DNA of 64,000 bases from Zingiber officinale. Its lineage: Eukaryota; Streptophyta; Magnoliopsida; Zingiberales; Zingiberaceae. Both the position numbers and the translations under genes were made by a program. The notes beneath the pieces are model-generated. The model did no database searches, had not been told where the DNA came from, and saw nothing but the letters and a program-made list of their open reading frames with translations. This document shows positions 1 to 17,680 of this stretch, piece after piece (the stretch's first letter is position 1; each line of letters opens with the position of its first letter). The DNA is taken from NCBI RefSeq assembly GCF_018446385.1, contig NC_056004.1, positions 53,014,523-53,078,522 on the forward strand, read 5' to 3'.

Positions 1-2370
1 TCTATTGGTTTACCTTCTAAGTCTGAGTCTATTTTAGCATTAGTAGCCATTGGTGTATTGATTATCTTTGAGTTTTCCATGCTAAATTTTTTAATCAATT
101 CTTTAGCATATTTAGTTTGATAGATATAAATACCATCTTTAGTTTGCTTAATTTGTAAACCCAAGAAAAAATTTAGTTCTCCAACCATACTCATTTCAAA
201 TTCGTTTTCCATTAATTTAACGAATTCTTTTAAAAAGTTAGAGTTAGTTAAGCCAAATATTATATCATCAACATAGATTTGAGCTATGAAGATGTCTTTT
301 TCTATGGTTTTTACAAATAGGGTCGGATCGATGTTACCTTGGTTAAATCCTTTGGATATTAAGTGATTGGATAATCTTTCATACCATGCCCTAGGGGCTT
401 GTTTTAGTCCATATAAAGCCTTTTTTTAGTTTAAATACATGGTTTGGGTTCTCTAAGTCTTCAAATCCTGGGGGTTGGCTTACATAGACCTCTTCTTTGA
501 TAAATCCATTTAAAAAGGCTGACTTGACATCCATTTGATACAATTTAAATCCTTTATGTGTAGCATAGGATAACAACATTCTAATGGATTCTAATCTAGC
601 TACTGGAGCATAGGTTTCGTCATAGTCTAACCCTTCAACTTGACTAAACCCTTTTGCCACTAGTCTTGCCTTATTTCTTACTATATTACCCTGATCATCC
701 AATTTATTCCTAAATACCCATTTGGTGTCAATTATGGACTTATCTATGGGTTTAGGTAAAAGTTCCCAGACTTGGTTTCTATCAAATTGGGCTAATTCTT
801 CCTGCATTGCAATGATCCAGTCTGGGTCAGGTAGGGCTTCTTCTATAGTTTTAGGTTCAATATTGGAAATAAGGGCGATCTGACTAAGGTTTCTATAGGA
901 GGATCTAGTTCTGACTCCTATGTTTGGGTCACCCAAAATTTGATCAGGTGGGTGAGAAGTACTTACTCTAGATGATCTTATGTTTGGGTCAGAAATTGGT
1001 TCCTCTGGTTTATTAACGTTAGGTTGAATTTCATCATCTTCTATAGTTCTTGGATGGATGTCAACATTTTCATTTATATTATCTTCTATAGGTTTATTAA
1101 CGTTATTATCTTCATCAAATACTATATTAGTTATTTCTTCAACCTTGAAGGTACTTTGATTATATACTCTAAATGCCCTACTGGTTGAGGAGTATCCTAA
1201 AAATATTCCTTGGTTAGATTTTGGTGTAAATTTTCCTAAGTAAACTTTAGTATTTAAAATGTGAACTTTACACCCAAATACTTTTAAATAGTTTAAGTTC
1301 GGTATTTTATGGTAATATAGTTCATAAGGGGTTTTATTGTGAAATTTGTTAATTAAGATTCTGTTTTGAATATAATTTACAGTATTTATTGCTTCAGCCC
1401 AAAATTAATGTTTTAAATTATATTCATTTAACATAGTCCTAGCGGCTTCCTGTAGTGTTCTATTTTTACGTTCCACTAGATCATTTTGTTGGGGGGTTCT
1501 AGGACATGAAAATTCGTGTTGATATCCATTTATTTTACAAAATTGGGTAAACCTATGATTTTTAAATTCTCCCCCGTGATCACTTCTTATTCTTTTAATT
1601 TTAGTGTCTTTTTCATTTTCTATTAATTTGCAAAAATTACTAAATATTTCATAGGTTTTATCTTTTGTTTTTAGGAATCTTACCCATGTGAACCTAGAGT
1701 AGTCGTCAATTATTACTAAAGAATACTGGTTTTTGCTTAGTGACTTGGCTCCATGTGAATCAAATAGGTCAAGGTGAAGGAGCTCAAGTAAGGAGTTAGT
1801 TCTTTTTAGGTTGGTTGACTTGTGGGTTGATTTGGTTTGTTTTCCTTGTTGACAAGCATTATAGATTGAGTTTTCAATAAATTTCAATTTGGGCAAACCT
1901 CTAACTAGACCGTTTTGACTCATTTTTGAAATGAGTCTAGTGTGAGTGTGACCTAGCCTTCTGTGCCACAAATCAGTTTCTTCTTCTTGTGTCAGAAAAC
2001 ATTTTATTGAGGATGTGGGTAGATTAATTGAATACATATTATTTTTTCTAAGTCCCTTAAGTGTGATTTCAGGATTTTCAATATTTTTGACTAAACACCT
2101 AGCTTTGTCAAAGGTTACTAAGTATCCACTATCACACAATTGGCTTATACTTAGTAGATTAAAATTAAAATTTTCAACTGACAGAACTTTTTGAATAATA
2201 AAATTGGAACTGAGTTCGATATTACCTCTTCCGATTACCTTAAGTTGACCTTCGTTGCCGAAAGCAACTGACCCTAGATTCTTTAGTTTGAGCTCTGTAA
2301 ACTTCAATCTATCTCCAGTCATATGTCTGGAACATCCACTATCCAACATCCATTGATCCAACTTCAACAC
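1..2370 (-). pseudogene. pol: copia pol: protease, integrase and reverse transcriptase (broken, partial)
   Basis: The frame opens at 2370 with the aspartic protease motif DSGCSRHMTG. The GAG-pre-integrase zinc region follows (HRRLGH, then a CQQGK stretch), then the integrase core with conserved D, D and E residues (LDLFD, DHGGEF, PQQNDLVERKN). A single TAA at 1405-1407 interrupts this frame; immediately after it the same frame reads FWAEA and stays open to about 428, through [24 protein letters not shown] and [11 protein letters not shown]. At 421-427 a run of seven T (A on the coding strand) instead of the expected six shifts the frame. Beyond it the palm domain continues, with the catalytic YVDD at 264-275. 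Only two lesions over 2.3 kb suggest a fairly recent insertion. The last part of RT and all of RNase H are off the window. Confidence 0.9.
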
Positions 2371-2460
2371 AAAGAGTGAATGAATTGGTTTCTTGTTAAT
2401 GGATTAAAAGATAGTTTGACTGAAGTAGGCTCCCTAGTTTTTCATCTCATCTAGTTTTCA

Positions 2461-2870
2461 TTAATTTTGAAAGTAATTTTAAGGTTAAATTAATTTTGGA
2501 AATAATTTTAAAGTTAAATTAATTTTGAAAATAATTTTAAAGTTAAATTAATTTTGAAAATAATTTTAAAGTTAAATTAATTTTGAAAATAATTTTAAAG
2601 TTAAATTAATTTTGAAAGTAATTTTAAACTTAAATTAATTTTGAAAATAATTTTAAAGTTAAATTAATCTTGAAAATAATTTTAAAGTTAAATTAATTTT
2701 GAAAATAAGTTTTAAAGTTAAATTAATTTTGAAAATAATTTTAAAGTTAAATTAATTTTGAAAAATAATTTTAAAGTTAAATTAATTTTGAAAATAATTT
2801 TAAAGTTAAATTAATCTTGAAAATAATTTTAAAGTTAAATTAATTTTGAAAATAATTTGAGATGTAATTA
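2461..2870. repeat. 29-bp AT-rich tandem repeat array
   Basis: About 14 copies of a 29-bp unit built from AATTTTGAAAATAATTTTAAA plus GTTAA. Copies are nearly identical, with single-base changes and one or two 1-bp length variants. The array lies inside the copia internal region between gag and protease. Confidence 0.93.
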
Positions 2871-3422
2871 AATTAATTTGTGAGTTATTAATTTAAAATT
2901 GAACATAGGTAAGTTTAATTTCGAATTAAGTTAACTTAATTAAGTTTTAATTAATCAATTTTAATTTTGATCTTGATTTTAAACTTAATTTCTTAGTCAT
3001 CTCACCCAATCTAAATTATCAATCAGGTACTCCTATAATTGTTGTGAGATGAATTGCGGTTTAATTTTAGGATTATGTTTAACTTTGTGTTAGATTCAGG
3101 TTTAGCTTTGGCTTCAACAAGTAAGCATTCTTTGGATAAACTTCTGGGCTATGGTGAGTCACAAGGAACTCATTAAAGTAACCATGCCTTCGAGGTTTTC
3201 CAAATAGTCCTACCCATTGAACTTAATACTAAACCTTGGTCTAACTAGTTAGGATCCATTTAAGGGTAGCTTCGGTCAGTTCCACTTGGCCAAATGCACC
3301 AGGTCGAAGCCATATCTTCCTAGACATGCGATGCCCAAGTTTCCCTAACGTACTATCATCCAAAAACTTCACCAGTACCATAGATCAAGTTAAACCCAGC
3401 CTGCTTTAATCTAACCTTAATT

Positions 3423-3500
3423 ACCCTGCCGGGTAGTTTAATCTTGTTTACCCATTTCGGGTAGATTAAGTTCAGTTACCCTGTCGGGTAATTTAGTTAG
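3423..3500. repeat. Three quasi-palindromic TACCC...CGGGTA units
   Basis: Three closely spaced copies of TTACCC-n4/5-CGGGTA occur in the spacer of the copia element (for example TTACCCTGTCGGGTA). Each could form a short hairpin. The function is unknown. Confidence 0.7.
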
Positions 3501-3535
3501 AGGTGTCATTTATTCTGGATCCTCCTCTTTTGAAG

Positions 3536-3905
3536 TTTGAATTTTAATTTAATTTCGAATTTTAATTTTAAATTTGTATTTTGATTTTTGAATTTGTGAA
3601 TTTATTTTAATTTCGAATTTCAAATTTGTATCTTGAATTTTGAATTTTGAATTTTAAATTTTAAATTTTGAATTTGTGAGTTTAATTTAATTTCAAATTT
3701 CAAATTTGTATTTTGAATTTGTGAGTTTAATTTAATTTCAAATTTTAAATTTGTATTTTGAATTTGTGAATTTAATTTAATTTTGAATTTCAAATTTGTA
3801 TTTTGAATTTCAAATTTGTATTTTGAATTTTGAATTTGTGAATATAATTTAATTTCAAATTTTAAATTTGTATTTTGAATTTTGAATTTTAATTTAATTT
3901 CTAAT
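3536..3905. repeat. A/T-rich degenerate tandem repeat
   Basis: Irregular repetition of AATTTGTATTTTGAATTT and AATTTAATTTCAAATTT blocks. The array abuts and partly overlaps the 3' end of gag, so the last gag codons are written in this repeat. Confidence 0.8.
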
Positions 3906-5564
3906 TTTAATAGTTTTCGTATTTACTCCCCCTGGATCGTAGCCTCGATAGGGTCTATCGAGGTAGTGTATTTGATCCTTCGGGACCCAGTATTGACCAA
4001 GTCCAACTTGATTAACCAAGTTAGACTTGGGGACCCATGCTTGAATTACCTTTCTATTTGGTTTATTAATTAACGATAAATACGATTTGTATTTCTTTTT
4101 AGTTTTATATCCTAGCCCAGTTCTATTGTATATGGCCCTTTGTGTCCCAAGAATTAGGTCAAGATTCTTGGAACCTAAAGAAAACTGTTCTAAGGTATTT
4201 TTTAAATCCTTGACCTGATTTTTCAGACTTGAATTTTCTTTCTCAAGTTTTTGAACTTGAGTTGAAACTTCAGTCTGACTTTGGTCAGTTAAGGATTTAG
4301 TGTTAGTCACTTCTTTAAGGATAGCTACTTCCTTTAGAAGTGACTTGATCTTTAGGTTCAATTTAGCTAATTTGCGAAGTAAATAATTAACTAAGTTATT
4401 AAGCCTAGGAATACTTACAGAGGGATCTGGCCCTTCAGAAATGGATACGGATCCGTGGCTTTGCTCGGATTCCGCCTCCGACTCGCTCTCACTCTCGGAT
4501 TCGACGATCTGATCCCGGGCCATCAATGCGAGTAAACTCGTCTGTTCGAGTTCGTCGTCGTCGTCCTCCGAAGAAGATTCGTCCCACGTCGCCTTATGGA
4601 CCTTCTTTATTCTTTGCTTTTTGGCCTCCTTCGGGTTAGGGCAGTTAGCTTTGATGTGCCCCTTCTGGTTGCACCCGTAGCAGGTTACTTCAAGCTTCAC
4701 CTTCGAGTTCTGTGGACCTTCCTTTGTTTTCACTACCTTATTTAGATCTCTTTTGTTGAAGCCCTTCTTCTTGTAGAGCTTCTTCACAAGGTTTACCAGC
4801 TCAGTTGTAATTTCATCGTCTTCATCATCAGAGTCTGGTTCATCTTCCGACTCCGGTTCAGTCCTTCGACGTGATCTCGGTTCCCGTGTTCGATTGGTAC
4901 CTGCAGCCAACGCAATACCTTTCTCGGTTGGCTGTGCATTAGTCTGCTCATGAAGTTCAAATTCACTAAACAATTCATCTAATTTTAAGGAAGACAAGTC
5001 CTTGGAAACTTTGTAGGCATCTACCATTGATGCCCACAATGTGTTCCTCGGAAATGAGTTTAGAGCATACCTTATGACGTCCCGATTCTCTATCTTCTGC
5101 CCGATTCCGTGAAGGGAGTTGAGGATGTCTTGGATTCTTGCGTGTAGGGAACTCGCCGTCTCGCCTTCCTGCATCTTCAGATTATATAACTTATTAAGTA
5201 AAAGGTCTCTTTTACTTACCTTGGTGTTGACCATGCCTTCGTGGAGTTCAATCAGCTTCTCCCAGAGCTCCTTTGCGGAAGAGAACGGGCCGACTCTGTT
5301 GAGCTCCTCCTTGGTAAGACCGCACTGGAGAGTACAGGTAGCTTTGGCGTCAGCTTCTACCTTTTTGATTAGAGATGGTTCCCATTTCTCGCAGGGTGTA
5401 GGTTTGCCGTCGTCATCTGATGGTAGTTGTAGTCCTGTCTTGATGATCATCCAGGTTTCGAACTGGATCTTCAGATAAGTCTCCATTCTTCCCTTCCAGT
5501 AACCGAAATCCTCTCTGGAGAATAGCGGGGGGCGCACAGTACTGAAACCCTCTTGTTGGGTCAT
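3894..5564 (-). CDS. gag: copia Gag polyprotein (nucleocapsid-capsid)
   Basis: An open frame of about 556 residues from the ATG at 5562-5564 (MTQQEGFSTVRPP). An in-frame ATG six codons upstream (5580-5582) is possible, but the chosen start matches the usual start of such Gags just before the conserved RPPLFSREDFGYWKGRM block. Gag forms the cytoplasmic virus-like particle that packages element RNA. The N-terminal half is the UBN2/copia-type Gag domain (YWKGRM, AKELWEKLIELHEG, EGETASSLHARI). An acidic linker of E, S and D follows. A CCHC zinc knuckle, CYGCNQKGHIKANC, sits near residue 300. The C-terminal part contains a coiled-coil-like stretch (EVSTQVQKLEKENSSLKNQV) and ends with a YWVPK segment that resembles the end of the gag at 32176-33651. 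The frame is intact although pol is broken. Confidence 0.9.
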   Translation of the reverse strand: MTQQEGFSTVRPPLFSREDFGYWKGRMETYLKIQFETWMIIKTGLQLPSDDDGKPTPCEKWEPSLIKKVEADAKATCTLQCGLTKEELNRVGPFSSAKELWEKLIELHEGMVNTKVSKRDLLLNKLYNLKMQEGETASSLHARIQDILNSLHGIGQKIENRDVIRYALNSFPRNTLWASMVDAYKVSKDLSSLKLDELFSEFELHEQTNAQPTEKGIALAAGTNRTREPRSRRRTEPESEDEPDSDDEDDEITTELVNLVKKLYKKKGFNKRDLNKVVKTKEGPQNSKVKLEVTCYGCNQKGHIKANCPNPKEAKKQRIKKVHKATWDESSSEDDDDELEQTSLLALMARDQIVESESESESEAESEQSHGSVSISEGPDPSVSIPRLNNLVNYLLRKLAKLNLKIKSLLKEVAILKEVTNTKSLTDQSQTEVSTQVQKLEKENSSLKNQVKDLKNTLEQFSLGSKNLDLILGTQRAIYNRTGLGYKTKKKYKSYLSLINKPNRKVIQAWVPKSNLVNQVGLGQYWVPKDQIHYLDRPYRGYDPGGVNTKTIKIRN

Positions 5565-5802
5565 TTGTAATATGCAACACAAAAAAAATAGAAATGTACC
5601 AAGACTAGGTCTTGGATTAGCAGTGCGGGAAGTATAATAATAAATTCGAACTCGAGCGGTGTTGCACCGTCTTCGAGTAAAAACCGATTCGATAAAAGAA
5701 TTAGAATATAGCGATAAGGCTAAATTCTAATTGACTCCGAAAAATCTGAAAACACCACGAAAATTTGTTTTGAAATGTGGTTGCACCAATTCAAAACGAC
5801 CC
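5565..5802 (-). other. copia 5' leader between primer-binding site and gag
   Basis: About 240 bases of noncoding leader between the primer-binding site and gag. Packaging signals would be expected here, but none can be identified by eye. Confidence 0.5.
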
Positions 5803-5816
5803 TGCTCTGATACCAA
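5803..5816 (-). other. Primer-binding site (initiator-Met tRNA type)
   Basis: The minus strand reads TTGGTATCAGAGCAGG directly after the LTR end. TGGTATCAGAGC is the standard copia site complementary to the 3' end of initiator methionine tRNA. Confidence 0.9.
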
Positions 5817-6210
5817 TTGTTGGATCGAGACGGGCTAGAGGGGGGGTGAATAGCGCTCGTGGCTATTTTATCGATTTAAAACTAAGAGTAGAAACGCAGC
5901 GGAAAATAAATGAAAGCACACAGAGACGCAAGTGTTTTACTTCGTTCGGAGCCTATAGCGACTCCTACTCGAAGGCTCGCAGTCCTTGACCGCTTCCAGT
6001 GGGCAACAACTATAATATCGGAAAGATTACAATTTGGAGTACAATTAATGCAATAACGAAATTATACCAACAAAAAAGGAGAATGCAGAACTTTGGCGTT
6101 GATTCGTTGGAGCAGCAAGGCGTTGTTGAAGTGTATGGAGCAACACACAAGAGCACAGCACTTCTGTTCGAAATCGATGTCGATGTACTGAGCTGCACCT
6201 CGAGGCCTCC

Positions 6211-6217
6211 TTTTATA
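6211..6217 (-). promoter_or_regulatory. Putative TATA box of the copia LTR
   Basis: The minus strand reads AGTTATAAAAGGAGG, inside the LTR between U3 repeats and the U5 end, where a pol II promoter is expected. Confidence 0.55.
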
Positions 6218-6279
6218 ACTCTGTGAAGTCTGATCCAGATCCCCAAACTTTGGGATCAAGTTTGACCCGACGCGGATCG

Positions 6280-6565
6280 GTCGACCGATCCCAATGTTCG
6301 GTCGACCGATCAGGCGATCTTCTCCCATCCGATCCGCCCGATCCTCTCGCTCCGCTGGTCAAACTCTATCTGAGATTCGGTCGACCGATCACCGTTTTCG
6401 GTCGACCGATAAGCTGTTCTGACTCACCTCAGTCAGCTTGATCCAGTCGACACCAAACTCAGGTTCGGTCGACCGATCCCGAGGTCCGGTCGACCGATCC
6501 CTGGTCGAACCCGGTCCAACTTCCGGAGATCTGATCTGGCAGTTTGGAGGTTCGGTCGACCGATC
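6280..6565. repeat. Cluster of palindromic GGTCGACCGATC motifs
   Basis: Seven copies of CGGTCGACCGAT within about 290 bases of U3, separated by unrelated spacers of 10-100 bases. The core CGGTCGACCG is a perfect palindrome. Confidence 0.9.
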
Positions 6566-7339
6566 CCGGTCATATTTAACCCTGCACGAAAATATTAGTT
6601 TCTGCAAAACATAGTTAGAACACACAAAAGGATAATATGATAAATAGAATTGTCAGTCACCGGACTGACGCGGTCTGACTTCGGATTTCCACCCGGAAAC
6701 CCTAGGTCGACCCGACGCCTACTGTTCCCTCTACGGGGAACGCGTCCTCACCTACTCCACTCAGGAGATTTTACATGTTGCCAGTACGATCCTCCAGATC
6801 GACTGGACTTTTGCTCAGCACTCGACGCTTCCGGACTTTCTGCTGGACATCCGCTTCCCGGCCAGTTTAGTCTTTCACTTGGTTCGCGACACCAGGACTT
6901 TCCACCTAGGGTTACCACCCCTTAGGACTTTTGCCTGAAGCCATCGACCTGCCAAGACTTTCCGCATAGGGTTACCACCCCCTATGACCTAGGGTTATCG
7001 CCCCCTAGGGTTTTCCCTTTGCCTAACCGCAGCTAGGACTTTTCTCCACCTAGGGTTACCACCCCCTAGGACCTAGGGTTACCACCCCCTAGGGTTTTAC
7101 CTTGCCTAACCACAGTTAGGACTTTCCTGAAACACTCATTCAACATGTTAGATCACCAAACACCTTAACTTTGAATCCTTTGCCATTTATCAAAACTCGG
7201 GTTCGATCGTCGGATGCTTCCCGCACCAACAACATCCTGTTAATTAAAATAAGCAAAATATGCAAAAAACATAGATTATGCTAATAAAATACAAGTAGAT
7301 TTGTGTTAAAATATGCAAAAAAAAAAAGTGTTTATAATC

Positions 7340-8351
7340 TATGCACATCACCCTCTCGCGTGTGCATACCAGGTGAAAGTCTAGGCGGATCGAGGATCTG
7401 ACATTTAGCGTAAGTCCTAGAGGTCAAGGTCGGAGCTGAGCAAAAGTCTAAATATGTGTTTGGCAAAGGTAATCTCTCCTAAGCGGGGTAAGTTATGATG
7501 CATTCCTCGTTGAGGGAACAATAGGCATCAGTTTGATCTAGGATTTCAGCGAAATCTAAAGTCAGAATTAGATAGTCCTAAGATTGTCCTCATCATTATG
7601 ATTATATTATACTTGTCTTGCTAACTCTGTGATGCAAAAAATTGAAAGATGGAAGTTAGTCGAAAAAAGTGCTTCCAAGCGCCCAAAATGGTCCAAACGC
7701 CTAGAGGTCCAAGTGCTCGGAGTAGTTCCAGGAACCTGGATGGGTCGAACCCAGCCACTCGTGCAGATGGAGTGGGTCCAAGAGCCTGATTGGCTGGCAC
7801 TCGTCAATATCCAGGCACTCGAGAGTGGTCTAGGTGCCTAGATCGGGATAAACTTTGGCGAATAGAGCTTTCCTGAGATCACACAATGTCAGCTTAATAG
7901 GGGCGAGCGGGACCGGTCTAGGTGCTCGGATAAGGCTATAAAAGAGGGTTCAACCAACATCTTAAACACATCATTCTCTATGACTTCCATGTTTGTGTGC
8001 TGCTCCGAAAAAGCTCTCCATGATGCTAAATCGTTCCTCCGACAACAATGTTCAAGTTTACATCTTTTGCAAGTTGTCGGTATAATTATTTTTTTTGTTA
8101 TTTCATTATATGTAATCGGCATTTTATTTATAATTGACGAATCTTTAGTGGATTGTCCAGCAAAAGTACTCAACGAGTCTGGGTCTCGGAGAAGAAGTCG
8201 TCAAATGTTTCAAACCAAGTAAAAAACCAAAGTGTTAGCATTGTTTCTACTCTGTATTTATTCTGCTGCTTTAACTCGAGTTTTCCCAAAAAATGAAAAA
8301 GCGATTCATATTATTCATCCCCCCCTCCTAGCATGCTTTTACGATCCTACA
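7340..8351 (+). repeat. Eroded copia LTR remnant
   Basis: The segment ends GATCCTACA after the run CATTCATCCCCCCCTCCTAG, a U5 signature like those of the intact LTRs ending at 32113 and 47077. A TATA motif (GGCTATAAAAGAGGG, 7937-7943) lies upstream, and the U3-like part has repeated GGTCTAGGTGCCTAG/GTGCTCGG words. The left boundary is not clear and no target duplication was found. Confidence 0.55.
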
Positions 8352-10200
8352 GACAAGACAAGCGATACATAGCAATAACTGTCACCACATATGAGGGGGC
8401 TCACTTGTGTGGTTGGTCAATGGGTGGCACCTCAAGTGTGCGATTGTCCACGAAGCCCGACTCAGGTTTGTGTGGCAGCCTATGTGGCTCTTTTTTAGCT
8501 AAGGCTATATAAGTCTTCACTCAGTTAAGTAAAGGTATGGTTTTCTAGACACTCGCGAAAGGTTACTTCTTTCTATTTGCCTTTCTTGAGCTCCTACTTT
8601 GTCCCTTTACTAACTTGACCATCATCACGCCGGCAACGCCGATCCTTGAATAATGTTTTTTAATCTCCAAACCCCCGTCTCTTGGAGGATACCTTGTGAC
8701 CATCCGCAAAAGAGGAGAAAAGAAAGAAGATGCCAAGCGAGTAACAAGAGACACCATCAATCAGAGTTTCAAATCTGCTGGTTACTATCTGTCCATAGCA
8801 TTTAGCTAGGTTTCAAATAAATGAATTAGTATTCGAGACAAGTTTGAGATATTTTTATATAAGATTAAAGTTAAACCATGTTCATGTGTAGGTAGCATTG
8901 AACTATGGGTACTCCACATTGTCATCCCTAGCTAGGATGACAGTCAATGTGGTGCTAGATAAAGCCAAGTGGTTGTAAGGCCAATGGCTGTATTAGGTAC
9001 ATGTCCTCAACTTCATTTATTTGTCCCTGTTTTTTAACTTGCAAAGTTATCAAATTCCTCATGTCGAGCCCTCTACGTTGTCCACTCCTTCTCGTAGCTT
9101 TGTCATGCTCTAAGTGCCCCATAAGGATAGTTGATGTGGTAAGTGGATAGAGATTTACCATATAAAATCGAGGGGTCGAATCTCGGAGTTAGTAAAACGT
9201 AAATCTTTGTACCCCATGTAGCTCACTTTCTCGTTCATTTGTCTTCTTAATCACCATGATTTTTTTCTCTGTGTTGATCTTAGGATGGACTGATAGGGAT
9301 ACGGGAGACAAGCACTTCATCTTTTCTACTTAGTCAAGCTCTAATTATTGTACTTAGAGTTTCATCCTTTCACCCTTTCTCATAATTGTACTTAAGAGTT
9401 CAGGAACCTATCAAGCGGCAAACAATATCCCGAGCTCTACCTGGCCCTTTTTCATAGCTTCGTTGAGCCCCATTTGTCGCTTGTTGCAACTTGCAACCTC
9501 TTGAAGCTTTGGCCATTGCACTATATATATATATTCAAAATTAATAATGTAACACGCATCATTGAAGTTGGATTATATTGCTTATTGCATTTAGATAAAT
9601 TGTTATATATTTGTTTTTATAATTATAATATTATATAGGGATACGAGCAATTAAATTATTATAAATTTATTTTTAAGATGAATAAAAAATCAATATTTTA
9701 AAATAAACTAATCAAGTGAAAAAATATAAAATATTGTTATTTAATTCGTACCAAATTATGAAATGCAAAGTACTACTTTATATAGAAACATAGTCTCATT
9801 CTAAAATTTAATTTTAAAATTTAATATATACTATCATTTTTTTGTTGCGCCTTTCTTTTACTTCTAAAAAATATCCTAAATAATTTATTTTAATTCGCTT
9901 CTAATTCAAATAATTTTTCTTCTTTTAAGTTTCTTCCTTAATCTATTTCTTAAAATAAATTTAAAGCTTCTAAGGTTCATAGAACAATATCTTCTAAAAC
10001 TGATCTATCGAACAAGGTCAATGGCACATTTTAGAGCATTGTCGATCTTTCACATTTTAGAGGATGAGACTCTTCTGAACAATTTTGATTAGATTTGAAA
10101 ACATTAGTTTGGTTTTAAATTACAAATTATAATTGAATTAACAAATTAAAATGTCCTCTTTTTAGTTAAATTCAATATATCATTAGAGGTTGCTTACAAT
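8352..10200. other. Intergenic DNA, no gene seen
   Basis: Mixed-composition DNA to about 9500, then AT-rich. A TATA-like GGCTATATAAG near 8505 may belong to another LTR scrap. A 39-base imperfect hairpin lies at 8914-8952 (CCACATTG...CAATGTGG). A weak SINE candidate lies at 9116-9235. Reading frames here are short and unconvincing. Confidence 0.5.
9116..9235 (+). repeat. Possible tRNA-derived SINE (weak)
   Basis: GATGTGGTAAGTGG is a degenerate box A-like segment. About 40 bases on, GGGGTCGAATCTCGG resembles a pol III box B. No tail or target duplication is evident. Confidence 0.3.
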
Positions 10201-10231
10201 GGAACAGATACGTGACCATACTAGAAGAGTG

Positions 10232-10417
10232 TGATCGGGTCGAGTTCAAATTTTCTATCTTGAAATCATGTGTCCTCTCTATCTTACTCGTCAATTAAAC
10301 GAATCAAATCACATCTCAAAAATATTACACGTATCTCAAAAATATTATGATCATCTCATCGACAAAAAATACAGGGACATGATTTTAAGATAAAAGATCC
10401 GAACTAGGTCGGGTCGC
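10232..10417. repeat. Foldback/MITE-like inverted repeat upstream of the TPI gene
   Basis: Left arm 10232-10276 and right arm 10373-10417 are imperfect inverted repeats of about 45 bases (shared cores such as ATCATGT and TATCTT) around a 96-base loop. The loop has its own direct repeat, ATCTCAAAAATATTA. No target duplication was identified. Confidence 0.5.
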
Positions 10418-10453
10418 TACTAAAGGACACGACATATTAGACTACGACCGGTC

Positions 10454-10459
10454 CACGTG
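10454..10459 (+). promoter_or_regulatory. G-box (CACGTG) upstream of the TPI gene
   Basis: A perfect CACGTG about 200 bases upstream of the TATA box. G-boxes bind bZIP and bHLH factors and are common in promoters of photosynthesis-related genes. Function here is inferred from position only. Confidence 0.45.
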
Positions 10460-10657
10460 TTGAAGTGGGTAGGGCGGTTGGTATTCAGAGGGGCGCCTAA
10501 CTCAATTCCTTTCCGCTACTTGGTACAACTACTCGATCATACCTTACTGCTTTTGAGGAAAACGGTACAACTTTTTCCATAAGCAAGATTCACGTTACAT
10601 TCGTAACTCCCAAAGTCAATAGTCATTTATCTCTTGGTCATATGTCCGGAATTAGGG

Positions 10658-10672
10658 TATATATATATATAG
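10658..10672 (+). promoter_or_regulatory. TATA box of the plastid TPI gene
   Basis: TATATATATATATAG, 106-120 bases before the start codon. This spacing predicts a 5' leader of roughly 80-90 bases. Confidence 0.6.
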
Positions 10673-10777
10673 CGGTGCGCGGCCGGCGTTATCCTGCTAA
10701 TCGCCTAAAAAAGGAACAGATACTGGTAATCAAGATTCAATCATATACCAAAAGAGAGGGTTCGAAGGTGAGGGCAT

Positions 10778-17680
<6,903 letters not shown>

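Larger units (their letters stand above)
2371..3893 (-). other. Long noncoding spacer between copia gag and protease
   Basis: About 1.5 kb separate the gag stop from the protease. It contains a 29-bp tandem array (2461-2870), an A/T-rich degenerate array (3536-3905) and, between them, ordinary sequence at 2880-3535 with a cluster of three quasi-palindromes TACCC-n-CGGGTA (about 3423-3500). No long frame crosses it. In most copia elements gag runs straight into protease, so the spacer is unusual. Confidence 0.7.
1..7231 (-). mobile_element. Ty1/copia LTR retrotransposon, SIRE-like, running off the left edge
   Basis: On the minus strand the order is LTR (7231-5818), primer-binding site, gag, a repeat-filled spacer, protease, integrase, then reverse transcriptase up to base 1. 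Integrase before RT is diagnostic of Ty1/copia. RNase H and the 3' LTR must lie left of the window. The LTR starts TGTTGG and ends CCAACA in plus orientation, and ACATC follows it at 7232-7236. This is the expected position of one target-site duplication, but its partner is outside the window. Pol has one internal stop and one frameshift, so this copy is probably dead or needs help in trans. The SIRE/Maximus-like assignment rests on the long gag and RT motifs and is an inference. Confidence 0.9.
5818..7231 (-). repeat. 5' LTR of the left copia element (1,414 bp)
   Basis: Bounded by TGTTGG at 5818 and CCAACA at 7231 and abutting the primer-binding site, so it is the 5' LTR in element orientation. 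U3 carries seven copies of the palindromic core CGGTCGACCG (6280-6565) and, closer to its outer end, five or so repeats built on CCTAGGGTTACCACCCC (6900-7105). A TATA motif on the minus strand lies at 6211-6217. The U5 end has the C-rich run (G-rich in plus orientation) at about 5840, shared with other copia LTRs in the window. Confidence 0.9.

Noticed and set aside
2461-2870. Regular array considered as a CRISPR-like or centromeric repeat
   Set aside because: Units are contiguous without unique spacers, far shorter than centromeric satellites, and sit inside a retrotransposon.
5119-5478. 119-codon plus-strand frame
   Set aside because: Antisense shadow of the copia gag.
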